Shown: positions 1-8,335, counted from the first letter of the stretch. The stretch: 14,686 nucleotides of DNA from an uncultured Selenomonadales bacterium (GCA_937916025.1 CALGGX010000094.1:1-14686); one strand, 5' to 3'. Translations and numbers: made by a program. The notes: generated from the letters alone by a model not told the origin.

Positions 1-84
1 GCCCCTGCCGCGTCATCACTATGCTCTCATCACATTTCCCTTTTATTCGGATTTTCTTTTTAAATCGATTGAAGATTGAAAACA

Positions 85-729
85 TCACTCGAGACCTTTC
101 AACAGCATTTTTATATCACTCGTAAAAAACGAATCGTCTGCCATCAATACCTGAAAATCTAACGAAGTCAATTCCTTTGCGCCCGCGTAACTCATTGCCT
201 GACGGATATTGCACGCCAGCATCCCGCATGCCGTTTTCAACGCCTCGGGGTATTCCGCAAACCCGGACGTGTATGTTATTTCAAACAAATGCGGCAACTT
301 CCCGTAAATCAGCGCATTTAAGCCTCCGCGCCCACGATACGTAAAATATCCGTCATTTTCCGGATCGAGATCGATGCTTTCATATTCTATCTCTTCTTTT
401 GTATTTCCGAAGATGCTCCCGCCTGTCGCCACGACTTTATCTATCGACAACACCGGATGATGCTTCAACCTTCCTCTGTGGTGCCTGAACAATTTCACTC
501 GCTCGGAGTATTGCTTTTGCTCATACGAACGCCCGAGATAGCCGTCTATCAGCGTCGACGCCGTTCTGACGTCTGCAGGCGTCACTCCTTCTATTATCCC
601 GCAGTACTTTCGTATTTCCTCGGGCAGAATATATCCGCCCTCGTATTTTCGCATCGGCGGCGGACGATGATTCAACGAAGGCGCAAATTCCTCGCAATCA
701 TCTTTTTCCTTCCATTCTTCATTCAGCAT
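85..729 (-). CDS. Head-tail connector (adaptor) protein
   Basis: The product is a 214-residue protein that probably sits under the portal ring and joins the packaged head to the tail. The sequence has the look of gp6/gp15-type connectors: a helical N-terminal part with 'ASTLIDGYLGR' near residues 57-67, a basic stretch followed by 'HHPVLSIDKV' around 90-99, and a beta-rich middle with 'EITYTSGFAEYPEALKTA' near 149-166. The C-terminal helices contain 'AKELTSLDFQV'. Its ATG overlaps the stop of the upstream 74-residue gene by 7 bases, so translation is probably coupled. It follows the major capsid gene, where HK97-like phages usually carry the connector. Assignment is by pattern and position; the exact family was not tested. 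Confidence 0.75.
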   Translation of the reverse strand: MLNEEWKEKDDCEEFAPSLNHRPPPMRKYEGGYILPEEIRKYCGIIEGVTPADVRTASTLIDGYLGRSYEQKQYSERVKLFRHHRGRLKHHPVLSIDKVVATGGSIFGNTKEEIEYESIDLDPENDGYFTYRGRGGLNALIYGKLPHLFEITYTSGFAEYPEALKTACGMLACNIRQAMSYAGAKELTSLDFQVLMADDSFFTSDIKMLLKGLE

Positions 730-947
730 ACCTTCAACGCCTTCAATTGTTCGTATTCTTCGGGATTGACTATCACATAGCCTTCTTCATTCGCCACCAC
801 CATCCGATTTTTCAAGCGTACAAAACTGTCGCCGCTTGTCAAGCGTACACGATACAACGCTTGCGGACTGCTTTGCCAACTTCCGCCTCTATCCCACGTG
901 ATCGACATTTTCTCTTTATTCGATTGCGTTTTCGACACGCGCGCCAT
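723..947 (-). CDS. Small hypothetical protein between capsid and connector genes
   Basis: This 74-residue protein is not recognised. It starts at an ATG preceded by AAAGGAGAG at suitable spacing and lies 21 bases after the capsid gene. Its stop overlaps the connector start within ATGCTGA. The N-terminus is basic (MARVSKTQSNKEK). The rest alternates short hydrophobic and polar stretches, as in a small beta-barrel (SGDSFVRLKNRMVVANEEGY), and ends in an acidic helix-like tail. No membrane segment or signal peptide is visible. A head decoration or head-completion role is possible from position only. That it is a real gene is well supported by the binding site and tight spacing; its function is not. 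Confidence 0.7.
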   Translation of the reverse strand: MARVSKTQSNKEKMSITWDRGGSWQSSPQALYRVRLTSGDSFVRLKNRMVVANEEGYVIVNPEEYEQLKALKVC

Positions 948-968
948 TATTCCGCTCTCCTTTTTTTA

Positions 969-2030
969 TCAATTCCCGCCGCTGACCGTGATCGATGCCG
1001 CCTCCGCCTTCGTCGATGAATCGATGCTCACGTACTTACTCTTCAGCGTATCATTCGACACTCCGTCGATCGTCAAGATCATATGTCCGTAGCTTGCCGC
1101 GCGCACAATGAATGTATCGAACAGGATCGCTATATAGCGCGTCGCCAAATCATGTTTCTGCCCTTTGATATCTTCGCCGCCGCCGATTTGATACAAACGC
1201 GGACTTGCCGTCGTTATGTATTGTCTTTCGAGCAGATGCTCGTCCAAAATCGCGATTTTTCCTGCAGGGCAATAAATATCCGTAATAATCGGCAATATTC
1301 CCGCCGCCGTCATTATTCCGTTGATTACTATTCCGGGCAACACTTCTACGTTGTATGTTTTGATCTTGTCTTTTTCATCCATCTCCTGCGCGTCCAGCGT
1401 TGCCTTGTCTATCGGATTCATGTAGATTGCCGTCGGCGTGGCTTTGTACTTCTTATTATACATCAACACCGCCACCGCATCCATGATCGCCGACGTATAA
1501 CGCGCACCGCTTGCCACCGTGCCCGTCTTTGTGATCTGCGTCAACAGCGAGCAATAATCGTTGTTTGTAGAATCCATCAAACTTGTCGCCGTACCCGTCC
1601 ACACCGCGCGATCCTGCGCGTCGAGCATGTCGGTTACCACTTCGGCTAAATCTTGCGCCTGCAGATCGCCGAACAATCCCTGTTGCCGCGTCACTTCATA
1701 ATCGAACAGCGTAAACGTTATACCGTCTACCATCGCTTTGATGTATGCCGAATGCTCGATCCGATTGATCGTCGTGTCGAGCGCGTGATCGATCTGACGC
1801 GGATTGATCCACGTATGCTTGCTGTCATGCGCCTCTTTTTCAAAATATCTTGTCGGATGCCCCGTTGCCGCCTTTGTCGATATTCTTTGCAATAATGTTC
1901 CGCGTTTTCGCGTCCGATCCAAGATTTGACGCTCGAACACCGGTACATGAATTGCTCCCGTTCCTATATAATCCGCCGCAAAATCCAAACTCATAAATTG
2001 CGGACTTCCGTTAAACAATCTTTCTGACAA
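969..2030 (-). CDS. Major capsid protein (HK97-fold)
   Basis: The product is a 353-residue protein predicted to form the icosahedral shell. It lies downstream of portal and protease genes and upstream of the connector, the standard HK97 order. Features fitting the family are a charged N-terminal segment ('PVFERQILDRTRKRGTLLQRI'-like, about 30-50), a helical stretch with 'DLAEVVTDMLDAQDRAVWTG' near 127-146, a central region 'AIMDAVAVLMYNKKY' near 181-195, and a beta-rich C-terminal half. There is no long N-terminal delta domain, which fits a scaffold fused to the neighbouring protease. The start is TTG, 7 bases after AGGAGG. An in-frame TGA four codons upstream leaves no other nearby start, and the next Met is residue 13. 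The capsid subfamily was not determined. Confidence 0.82.
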   Translation of the reverse strand: MSERLFNGSPQFMSLDFAADYIGTGAIHVPVFERQILDRTRKRGTLLQRISTKAATGHPTRYFEKEAHDSKHTWINPRQIDHALDTTINRIEHSAYIKAMVDGITFTLFDYEVTRQQGLFGDLQAQDLAEVVTDMLDAQDRAVWTGTATSLMDSTNNDYCSLLTQITKTGTVASGARYTSAIMDAVAVLMYNKKYKATPTAIYMNPIDKATLDAQEMDEKDKIKTYNVEVLPGIVINGIMTAAGILPIITDIYCPAGKIAILDEHLLERQYITTASPRLYQIGGGEDIKGQKHDLATRYIAILFDTFIVRAASYGHMILTIDGVSNDTLKSKYVSIDSSTKAEAASITVSGGN

Positions 2031-2082
2031 ACTTTTTCCTCCTCATTAAAAAAAAACGCCTCACGGACGGTTTGTATTATTT

Positions 2083-2205
2083 TTACAAAATCGGTTTTTC
2101 GTTGAGTAAAGTTCCGTTAAACGGTAATTTGATCTCTTCTTCTACTTTAGACGGCTTCGGCAGTTTGATTTTAATCCCCTTGGGCTTTTCTATACGTTTC
2201 GCCAT
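2083..2205 (-). CDS. Possible 40-residue lysine-rich ORF upstream of the capsid gene
   Basis: A small frame starts at ATG 2205, inside the last codons of the downstream DUF4065 gene (35-base overlap), and ends 53 bases before the capsid start. The peptide begins MAKRIEKPKGIKIKLPKPSK, continues with an acidic EEE cluster and ends NEKPIL. It is strongly basic and proline-rich in its first half. The binding site is weak (GAG, 8 bases before ATG). It has the reading direction and position of a real phage gene, but its length and lack of recognised relatives leave a chance ORF possible. No function is proposed. Confidence 0.35.
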   Translation of the reverse strand: MAKRIEKPKGIKIKLPKPSKVEEEIKLPFNGTLLNEKPIL

Positions 2206-2689
2206 AAAATTTTCTCATTTCATCGCGATTAATTGTATTGGTTGACGGCTCTGTCGGAGCTATATTGCCGCGTGCTTTTTTCCATGGCAACTCCGAATGT
2301 GTCAATACTTCCAATTGCGCGCCTGACATTTTTGCATAAGTCGCAAAGACGGCATTCAATACCTGTAACGAATCTGCATCAAATCTTGGAGCTTTTCCTT
2401 TTCTTCGTTTTATAGGTAACCAACCGCAATCCGTGTACTTTGCAAACAGCGGCGGACATACCGGACCATGTATCCATGCTTGAAATTCTTCATCGAACAG
2501 CGGACGATTAAGCAATGCCAAATGCCATGCTTGCGCATAATAACAAAGTTTCTGCAATTGCTTATGTGTCAATGGTTTTTTATGTAAAAACCAATCTGCC
2601 ATATCAAACACTGTTGTCATGTCAATCTCTTCTTTCAAGCGAGATGATTTGAGAAATTCAAAATCAATTTTCTTTTTTTTAGTCGACAT
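2171..2689 (-). CDS. DUF4065 (Panacea/SocA-like) protein, second copy
   Basis: This is a DUF4065 protein, the family that includes Panacea antitoxins and SocA-like proteolytic adaptors. Family signatures are 'THKQLQKLCYYAQAWHLAL' (about residues 41-59), 'EEFQAWIHGPVCPPLF' (67-82) and 'EVLTHSELPWKKARG' (127-141). The ATG at 2689 shares its A with the TAA stop of the upstream PIN remnant (TAATG), which suggests translational coupling. However, that start has no clear Shine-Dalgarno. A second ATG at 2620 follows AAAGAAGAG at good spacing and begins MTTVFDMADWFL, the usual family N-terminus, so a 149-residue product is equally likely. It lies between structural genes as an apparent cargo gene. 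Its partner toxin may be the truncated upstream gene, or there may be none here. Confidence 0.8.
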   Translation of the reverse strand: MSTKKKKIDFEFLKSSRLKEEIDMTTVFDMADWFLHKKPLTHKQLQKLCYYAQAWHLALLNRPLFDEEFQAWIHGPVCPPLFAKYTDCGWLPIKRRKGKAPRFDADSLQVLNAVFATYAKMSGAQLEVLTHSELPWKKARGNIAPTEPSTNTINRDEMRKFYGETYRKAQGD

Positions 2690-2910
2690 TAATCAAAATC
2701 ATCGATTATTCGACACTCGATCTCGTCGAATTGACACAATCTCTTGTCATTCGTCAAGAACAAATCGCATTTACCGACGACCGCTGTCGCCAACTGAAGA
2801 GAATCCATTGCCTTAAAACCCGGATATCGCGCGCGTATCATCGCCGATTTTCGCGCTATCTCCTCTGACGTGTGTACTCTTTGAAACTTATTCGTAACCG
2901 CGCGACTCCC
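2689..2910 (-). pseudogene. C-terminal remnant of a PIN-domain (VapC-like) toxin
   Basis: An open frame of 73 codons lies between the two DUF4065 genes and ends at the TAATG junction. Its translation matches the C-terminal half of VapC-like PIN nucleases: 'EEIARKSAMIRARYPGFKA', then 'MDSLQLATAVVGKCDLFLTN' and 'DKRL'. The conserved acidic residues of the 'MDSLQLA' and 'TND' motifs are present. The N-terminal half, with the first catalytic Asp and the middle Glu, is missing; a TAA blocks the frame at 2911-2913. The only standard start is ATG 2841, giving 50 residues with no well-placed ribosome site. PIN ribonucleases of this type cleave RNA, and this fragment should be inactive. A short regulatory peptide remains possible. 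Confidence 0.7.
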
Positions 2911-3454
2911 TTATAAATGCATCGATATCGTAATTGGTTGGCACCGGTGACACGTATTTATCTGTCAAGATTGCTTCTCTCATTACTTGACGTTCAATCT
3001 CGCTGATTTTGGGTGTATCGTCTTTAATGTAATTATGAAGGAAATATGCGCGAATCTTATACGGCTTAATCACTTCGCCGCGCCGAGTCGATTGCCATGG
3101 CGTTTCGCTGTGCGTCATTTCCACCAGCTTCCAAGCCGCATACTGACCGAAGGTATTATCGACCGCTTGTAACGTATTTTCTTCTCTCTCCGTAAAGTTT
3201 TCGACAGGCGGCGCAAATTCTTTTATTCCGTCAGCACCGTTATGTTTGTAAGCATTATAGACCGACTCAACCACCGGACCGCAGCTCCACGCCACTATCG
3301 GCTCTTCAAACATTTTTTCGCCGTACTCGCCCATATGCATTCCCTGCGCATAGTACAACAATTTCTGCAACTTCAAATTTGTTATATACTCCGCATCGGC
3401 GTGCATTTTATTCCTGCTCAGAAACCATCTTGCAACGTTATCGGCTGTCTGCAT
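2888..3454 (-). CDS. DUF4065 (Panacea/SocA-like) protein, first copy
   Basis: This 188-residue DUF4065 protein has the full family pattern: 'NVARWFLSRNK' at the N-terminus, 'ITNLKLQKLLYYAQGMHMGE' (about 24-43), 'EEPIVAWSCGPVVESVYNAY' (50-69) and 'VEMTHSETPWQSTRRGEVI' (111-129). A C-terminal extension of about 35 residues ends in YDIDAFIRESRGYE. The ATG at 3454 is preceded by AAAGGAGGAGATTGTT, one of the strongest binding sites in the window. DUF4065 proteins act as antitoxins paired with varied toxins, or as adaptors for proteolysis. Here the next frame downstream is a PIN fragment and then a second DUF4065 gene. The two copies are clearly divergent, so they are not a recent tandem duplication. 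Confidence 0.85.
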   Translation of the reverse strand: MQTADNVARWFLSRNKMHADAEYITNLKLQKLLYYAQGMHMGEYGEKMFEEPIVAWSCGPVVESVYNAYKHNGADGIKEFAPPVENFTEREENTLQAVDNTFGQYAAWKLVEMTHSETPWQSTRRGEVIKPYKIRAYFLHNYIKDDTPKISEIERQVMREAILTDKYVSPVPTNYDIDAFIRESRGYE

Positions 3455-3510
3455 AACAATCTCCTCCTTTCAGATTGATGATACGTCAATCGCGCGGAAA
3501 AATCAAGAAA

Positions 3511-4413
3511 TTACGCCGACTTCTTATCTCGATCCAACCACAGCCGCATTTGCGCCGCCCACTTCTGCTCGGGCGTCAGTGTCGCGTCATCGTCGATTTT
3601 CTTCGACAGATCAATCAGTGTTTCCTCTTGATTGAATTGCGCCTCCGATGCAAATTGTTGTGTTTTGCGCGCCGGTGCCGGTAACTTTTCCATTTCCTTT
3701 TGCATTTTTACGAAACCTTCTTTGATCGCCGTCAACAACTCATTCGTCAACTTACTGAAATCTAATTCTTCCTTTACTTCTTTCTCGCTCGACTCCTTTT
3801 CTGCCGACGATGCCAATTCCGCTTTCAGCGCGCCTACTCTTTTCTCTACTTCTTCTTCGATCTTCTTTTTAATTTCTGCTTCCGTCAAACTCTTTTCCTC
3901 CTTTTCTGCTATCGCGCACATGAATTGCGTTCCATCGAATGCCGCCTTCGATTTGTACACGATCGACATTCCCGTAAAGTGTACATCATTCACTGTTTGC
4001 GTCCGCGTTTCTTCATCCGTTTCAACGAATCCGTACACTTCCACGCTGCAACCCAGCGCGTCTTTCGCACATTCGATCGTATCGCACACATCGGGAAAAT
4101 CCGACCTCCACAAATGCCCGCCGACTTTTATTTGATCCCCTTCGAGCACGGCGTTGTCTATTACTCCGATCTTAAAACTCTTGTCGTGCTTTTTAAAACC
4201 GTTTGCGCCGTAACTGCAATTCACTCCGCTCCCGATCAACTCCGACACGTTTTCCCCGCCGTTTAGCACGACGTTATATCCGCCGGTTCCGCCCGTCGGC
4301 GTTGCACGTGTCGGCTTGCCGATATAGCCCGCCGTTGCCTTGAAATTTAAGAAGTTTTCGTTTCCGCCCGTGATATTAAAATCAATTATCTTTAGGCTTG
4401 TTTTCGTATTCAA
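3511..4413 (-). CDS. Prohead serine protease with C-terminal scaffold-like domain
   Basis: The 300-residue product appears to combine a capsid maturation protease with a scaffold. Residues about 1-165 resemble caudoviral prohead proteases: 'FKATAGYIGKPTRA', a likely catalytic His in 'FKKHDKSFKIGVI' (His76), 'VGGHLWRSDFPD', and a likely catalytic Ser in 'ALGCSVEVYGF' (Ser123), followed by 'HFTGMSIVYKSKAAFDGTQF'. From about 172 onward the sequence is highly charged and coiled-coil-like (LTEAEIKKKIEEEVEKRV), as in scaffolds that are cleaved after assembly. The TTG start lies inside the portal gene end (32-base overlap), 12 bases after AAGGAG. An in-frame TGA four codons upstream makes TTG the only usable start. 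His and Ser are assigned by motif, not by structure. Confidence 0.78.
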   Translation of the reverse strand: MNTKTSLKIIDFNITGGNENFLNFKATAGYIGKPTRATPTGGTGGYNVVLNGGENVSELIGSGVNCSYGANGFKKHDKSFKIGVIDNAVLEGDQIKVGGHLWRSDFPDVCDTIECAKDALGCSVEVYGFVETDEETRTQTVNDVHFTGMSIVYKSKAAFDGTQFMCAIAEKEEKSLTEAEIKKKIEEEVEKRVGALKAELASSAEKESSEKEVKEELDFSKLTNELLTAIKEGFVKMQKEMEKLPAPARKTQQFASEAQFNQEETLIDLSKKIDDDATLTPEQKWAAQMRLWLDRDKKSA

Positions 4414-5617
4414 TTTTTTTCGTCACTCCTTCTTTTTGATTCCTGCCGAGCCCGTTAAAGCCGCCCGACTGCACCGCATATTTTTTATTCAACGCCGACT
4501 TCATTTCCGTCTGCGTCATTTCATCGTACTCTCCTCCCAATTCTTTTAAGCCCAGCGCGTTTCGATATTCATTCAGCGTTATACCGCCGTTGATCCATTG
4601 CTCCGTTAACATCTTTTGCTTCTTCGTCTTTTGATCGAGCGTATCCTCGAAACAAAATTCGAACTTCATCACATCAGACAACCCGAGCCGACCTATTATC
4701 TTCCTGTTAATCTCATCTTGCATCAGCAGGCAGTACGGACGGATCGCGTCGCTCAACAGTGATTCGTTTTGCTCCTCTACCGTCGAACGATCCGTATTAC
4801 TTCCCTGACCGAGCTTTTTCGGATCGACCGAGAACGCCAGCGCGATTATCGTTATCAAGTGCTTTTGCCATTCCAAAAACAAACCTCTGTCGTCTTCCAC
4901 TCCGAGCTGTATCGACGATACTCCCTTCGAGCCTCCTATTATCGGCGTCTGACCGTATCCGTACACTTCTTCTTGAAAATACTTACGGAACGCCAACACG
5001 CTTTGCTCGTTTGCATCCTCACCCAAATTCAGCGCATTCTTCGGAAATGCATTCGACGCCTGCCTGTGCGCATATCCTTCCGCATCGAACAACGCCTGCA
5101 ATTCGTTAAATGCCGCTTCCAACGGCGACAAACCGAACGGCGTTTCCGTTGTCTTTGTTCTTTGCAAGTAGAATATATCTTGATTCTCTAAGTAGACGCG
5201 CTTATTTCCTTCCGTCACTTGACAGAACCTCGGATACTCGGGATTGGTAAAAAATCCCTTGACATGCTCGAGACTGAATCCGTTCACAGGATACAAATTT
5301 ATCGGCTTTGACAATACTCCGTCGAAAACGATCTCCGCCGCTCCGTTATCGCCTACAAGTGCCTCGTCTAAAATTTGCCCCCAAAACGCCCGATAATCGT
5401 CAATGCTGTTTGGATGCTCGATGATGTTGCCGACGGCGCGGAGCGCGTGCATCGGAAGCCGCTGACCTTCTTTGATCGGTTTGATCTTCCATTCCTGCGC
5501 CAGCACTCCGTCGCGGATCAGCATTATTGCTCGCCTCGGGATTGCCTTCCGCGCAAAGTTGCGGAGCGTTCTCTCGTTGAGCTTCGGCAATGTATCTCGC
5601 GGCGTCGTGTTCGGCAA
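4382..5617 (-). CDS. Phage portal protein (HK97/SPP1-type)
   Basis: This protein forms the dodecameric ring through which DNA enters the head and to which the connector binds. Portal-like segments are 'RDGVLAQEWKIKP' near 35-47, 'FWGQILDEALVGDNGAAEIV' near 78-97, 'NLYPVNGFSLEHVKG', and the stem/clip part 'LITIIALAFSVDPKKLG' near 246-262, with 'SNTDRSTVEEQNESLLSDAI' following. It sits directly after the large terminase. The TTG at 5617 has no ribosome site. The frame stays open upstream, and CTG 5701 lies 8 bases after AAGGGGG; starting there would give 439 residues with an N-terminus reading 'ILGRTFHIGFGKH'. The true N-terminus is therefore uncertain. The C-terminus overlaps the protease gene. 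Confidence 0.87.
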   Translation of the reverse strand: MPNTTPRDTLPKLNERTLRNFARKAIPRRAIMLIRDGVLAQEWKIKPIKEGQRLPMHALRAVGNIIEHPNSIDDYRAFWGQILDEALVGDNGAAEIVFDGVLSKPINLYPVNGFSLEHVKGFFTNPEYPRFCQVTEGNKRVYLENQDIFYLQRTKTTETPFGLSPLEAAFNELQALFDAEGYAHRQASNAFPKNALNLGEDANEQSVLAFRKYFQEEVYGYGQTPIIGGSKGVSSIQLGVEDDRGLFLEWQKHLITIIALAFSVDPKKLGQGSNTDRSTVEEQNESLLSDAIRPYCLLMQDEINRKIIGRLGLSDVMKFEFCFEDTLDQKTKKQKMLTEQWINGGITLNEYRNALGLKELGGEYDEMTQTEMKSALNKKYAVQSGGFNGLGRNQKEGVTKKIEYENKPKDN

Positions 5618-5682
5618 TTGTATGATTGTTGTCTTCGTCTCGCGCTCTGTATGCTTGCCGAATCCGATATGAAACGTCCGAC

Positions 5683-7317
5683 CTAAGATCGTAAATTCCA
5701 GAAGCCCAACCCCCTTTTCAATTGCCTTTTCATATTCTTTTCTGCCGACATACTTCCGAACACCAGTCGATGATCTCGCGCCGGAAATGCCGCTGAGCAG
5801 ATCATATTCACCGCGTCCATCCCGTCGTCCGAGCCTTTTGGAAACCGCAAAAACTCATTCACCAGCATCATCTGATCTTTTCTGAATTTGATGTACTTGT
5901 TTTTTATTCGCGGTATCAGCCCGCGCAATCGAAGTTGCTTTTCTACCTTGCTGTCAAACTCGACTATCGGGATTTGCACTCCCGCATTCAAGCCGCGCTT
6001 TGCCACTTCCTCTTTGAACATCGCTTGAAACTGCACCGTTTCTATTACAACCGCCTGCAGTCGACTTCGGTACTTCATCGCGCCCGCTATTATCAATTCG
6101 ATCAATCTGTCAGGTTTGAAATGCCCCATCGTTACGTCGAGTATGTACAAAAATCCGTTTGCATCTTTGCCCGCCCACACGATCGCCGCACGATCCGACT
6201 TTGCTTTGCCGAGGCTCGGATCGCAAGCTCCGTACACGCTTACCATTTCCGGTAACTCGTAATAAAAATCAAACCACTCCGGCAAAAATTCTGCCGTCGA
6301 CGGATCAATCGGCTCGTTCTGATACTCTGACGCAAACGACGACGGATCCGCAAAGCGCAACTCCATCATGTTTTCGTAATAATCGGGCGAACTTTCCGAC
6401 CATAATGCCTTGACTCCGTACAGCATTTCCTCGCGGTGCTCTTGATAGAATTCATACGCCTTTTCCCCTGCATCGGGATCATTCTCGTCTTTCATCAATT
6501 CTTCCCATTCATCCCACAGCGGCGACTCGGAAAATTTTTGCACTGCCTGATACTTTTTGCGATTCCACATCGAAAACGCCGGTAACGTCAACAATTTTTG
6601 CAACAAACTCTCGTAATGCAGTACCGTTCCGATGTACACAAAATCTGTTGTCGGCGAGCCCACGGGGATCAACGCCTTCATGAACCAGTTGAATAATTTC
6701 TGCCTTTGCTGTTCCGTTTCTACCTGTTCGTCGTTTTCGAGATCGTCTATTATCACAAGCTCGGGGCGGATTGCGCCGAACTTATTGCCGCGTAATTTCT
6801 GTCCCGCACCGCGCCCGTACACTTGCACGCGGTTTGACGTGATTATCTTGTCTTGCGACCATTTGTCATCCGATACCAGATTGCCGAAGTCTTCTTTGAT
6901 CTGCTGATTTTCTTCCAACTCCGACTTTATCGCCGAGATGAACGTCTTCGCCTGATCCAACGTGTCCGATATCAGCAAGATGTTTCTCTTGTACTTGAAT
7001 ACGATGCACCAGATTATCAACAAAAACGATATCAATTGCGATTTGCCATGTCCGCGCGGTGCCGCTCTCACGTAGTAATTTTTCCTGTGTCGGCGATTCA
7101 AGATGATATCTTCGACCGATGCGAATATCTCTTTGTGCAAACTGCAGAACGGCGCGGTAAATATCAGCGGAAAATACTCCCGCGCAAATGCCTCCAGCGA
7201 CATCGACGCTTCTCTTACCCGATTGTTTTTCGCCTGTCTTTCAAGGATCGCGCCCGTCGATGTTTCATGCTCGATCGCATTTATCAGCTCGCCGAATATC
7301 TTATGCGGACGTACCAT
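5683..7317 (-). CDS. terL: Terminase large subunit (packaging ATPase and nuclease)
   Basis: The 544-residue motor protein pumps and cuts phage DNA at the portal. The ATPase half has a Walker A motif 'AAPRGHGKSQ' (about 85-94, Lys92), a Walker B motif 'LVIIDDLEND' (187-196, with the acidic pair Asp191-Asp192 and Glu194) and a coupling motif around Gly230-Thr231 ('VYIGTVLHY'). The nuclease half is RNase H-like: Asp366 in 'VYGACDPSLGK', Glu426 in 'AVVIETVQF' and an Asp cluster at 'GSDDGMDAVN' (497-501). Length and motif order are typical of a complete gp17-like terminase. It starts at ATG 7317 just after the 111-residue gene and ends inside the likely 5' extension of the portal gene. This is the most secure identification in the window. 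Confidence 0.96.
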   Translation of the reverse strand: MVRPHKIFGELINAIEHETSTGAILERQAKNNRVREASMSLEAFAREYFPLIFTAPFCSLHKEIFASVEDIILNRRHRKNYYVRAAPRGHGKSQLISFLLIIWCIVFKYKRNILLISDTLDQAKTFISAIKSELEENQQIKEDFGNLVSDDKWSQDKIITSNRVQVYGRGAGQKLRGNKFGAIRPELVIIDDLENDEQVETEQQRQKLFNWFMKALIPVGSPTTDFVYIGTVLHYESLLQKLLTLPAFSMWNRKKYQAVQKFSESPLWDEWEELMKDENDPDAGEKAYEFYQEHREEMLYGVKALWSESSPDYYENMMELRFADPSSFASEYQNEPIDPSTAEFLPEWFDFYYELPEMVSVYGACDPSLGKAKSDRAAIVWAGKDANGFLYILDVTMGHFKPDRLIELIIAGAMKYRSRLQAVVIETVQFQAMFKEEVAKRGLNAGVQIPIVEFDSKVEKQLRLRGLIPRIKNKYIKFRKDQMMLVNEFLRFPKGSDDGMDAVNMICSAAFPARDHRLVFGSMSAEKNMKRQLKRGLGFWNLRS

Positions 7318-7327
7318 CTGTCAATCG

Positions 7328-7663
7328 TCAGTCCTCTTCTGGGCGATAACATTTGTCGATGATCGCGAACACACATTTTTTTGTGCCGTAGAGCCCCAGC
7401 GCGTACATTATATCTTCCTTCGTCGGCTTGTGAGTGTAAAACAACTCTGCCACGAACTCGGTATTCACTTCTCTGCCGTTACGCTTGCTGTAAAAGCCGC
7501 CGATATCTTCTTCTTCCATGATTGTTACCAGCCAAAACGGCTTTAATGTCGCCTCTTCCGTACACAGGACTCCTCTTTCGTACACATACACATCATTTTT
7601 TTTATAATCGAGCTCGCTGTCGTCGACCGGCAATTTCTTTCCGTCGCGCGTTACCACATACAT
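7328..7663 (-). CDS. Hypothetical protein between the terminase genes
   Basis: The 111-residue product is not recognised. Its ATG follows AGGGGG at good spacing, and that binding site overlaps the stop region of the upstream small-terminase-like gene, indicating a polycistronic message. The sequence has a charged N-terminal third ('VTRDGKKLPVDDSELDYKKN'), a hydrophobic strand-like middle ('KPFWLVTIMEEEDIGGFYSK') and a helical C-terminal part ('TKEDIMYALGLYGTKKCVFA'). It contains two Cys residues but no metal-binding pattern. The stop lies 8 bases before the large terminase start. A packaging-related role is inferred only from position. Confidence 0.75.
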   Translation of the reverse strand: MYVVTRDGKKLPVDDSELDYKKNDVYVYERGVLCTEEATLKPFWLVTIMEEEDIGGFYSKRNGREVNTEFVAELFYTHKPTKEDIMYALGLYGTKKCVFAIIDKCYRPEED

Positions 7664-7675
7664 TTTGACTGCCCC

Positions 7676-8257
7676 CTAAATATATTTGATTGTGTCGTAC
7701 ACCGCCGACTCGCGTAATTTCTCAAAGAATTTGATTTTGACTTCGGGATATTCTTCCAAAACTGCAAGCAAAGCCTTCAGCACTTTCCTCACTTTTTCAT
7801 GTCCAAAATGCTCCTTCTGAATTTTTGAAATCGACATATTTACATCTTGCAAGACTTTACAAGAGTGCAAGTATGCGTTTGAAATACTCGCTATCTCAGA
7901 CAATTTCTCTTTATCGTCCTTTATTTTGTCGACGATCTTCTCGAGCTTACGAACATGGCGCGCTACTCTTTCTTTTACCGACACCGCTTCCGCCAGACTG
8001 TTATAGCTGATGCGCGCCGCGTCTATTCTGTTGCTTCGATTGTCTACTTCCAATCCGTGTTGTTTGCAATACCTTGAAATCATAGCCTCGTTGATCCTCG
8101 GCGTTCCCTCGGGCACTTCTTTATTTATCCTGTCCGCAACTTCTTCAAGAGTGAGATTGCGCCGAAGCATCAACACTCTCTCTCCGATCCCGAGTTGATC
8201 AATCGCACTTTTGCTTCTTTCTTTCAATTGTTCTACAATAACAACCTTGGTTTTCAT
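7676..8257 (-). CDS. Probable small terminase subunit (HTH plus coiled coil)
   Basis: This 193-residue protein lies at the head of the packaging module, where the DNA-recognising small terminase is normally found. Residues about 25-75 read as a helix-turn-helix region ('LTLEEVADRINKEVPEGTPR' then 'INEAMISRYCKQHGLEVDN'), suited to binding a pac or cos site. Residues about 90-150 are heptad-like and charged ('ARHVRKLEKIVDKIKDDKEK'), consistent with an oligomerisation coiled coil. The ATG is preceded by GGGGGTGG seven bases away. Small terminases diverge strongly, so the call rests on architecture and position. A transcriptional regulator of the late genes is the main alternative. Confidence 0.62.
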   Translation of the reverse strand: MKTKVVIVEQLKERSKSAIDQLGIGERVLMLRRNLTLEEVADRINKEVPEGTPRINEAMISRYCKQHGLEVDNRSNRIDAARISYNSLAEAVSVKERVARHVRKLEKIVDKIKDDKEKLSEIASISNAYLHSCKVLQDVNMSISKIQKEHFGHEKVRKVLKALLAVLEEYPEVKIKFFEKLRESAVYDTIKYI

Positions 8258-8335
8258 ACAGAGACCACCCCCAAAAAAAAAAGCCTCTCACTTATATAGT
8301 GTAAAGTGGTCGGTTTTTTCGGCGTTTTTTGATAT

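Noticed and set aside
1..18. Possible start of the next minus-strand gene (ATG at 16 or GTG at 18)
   Set aside because: Only five codons are visible before the window edge, and the ribosome site is weak; nothing can be said of the product.
2043..2080. Terminator before the capsid gene (minus strand, run of nine T)
   Set aside because: The preceding stem is short and bulged, and the strong capsid ribosome site follows at once; read-through of the operon is more likely.
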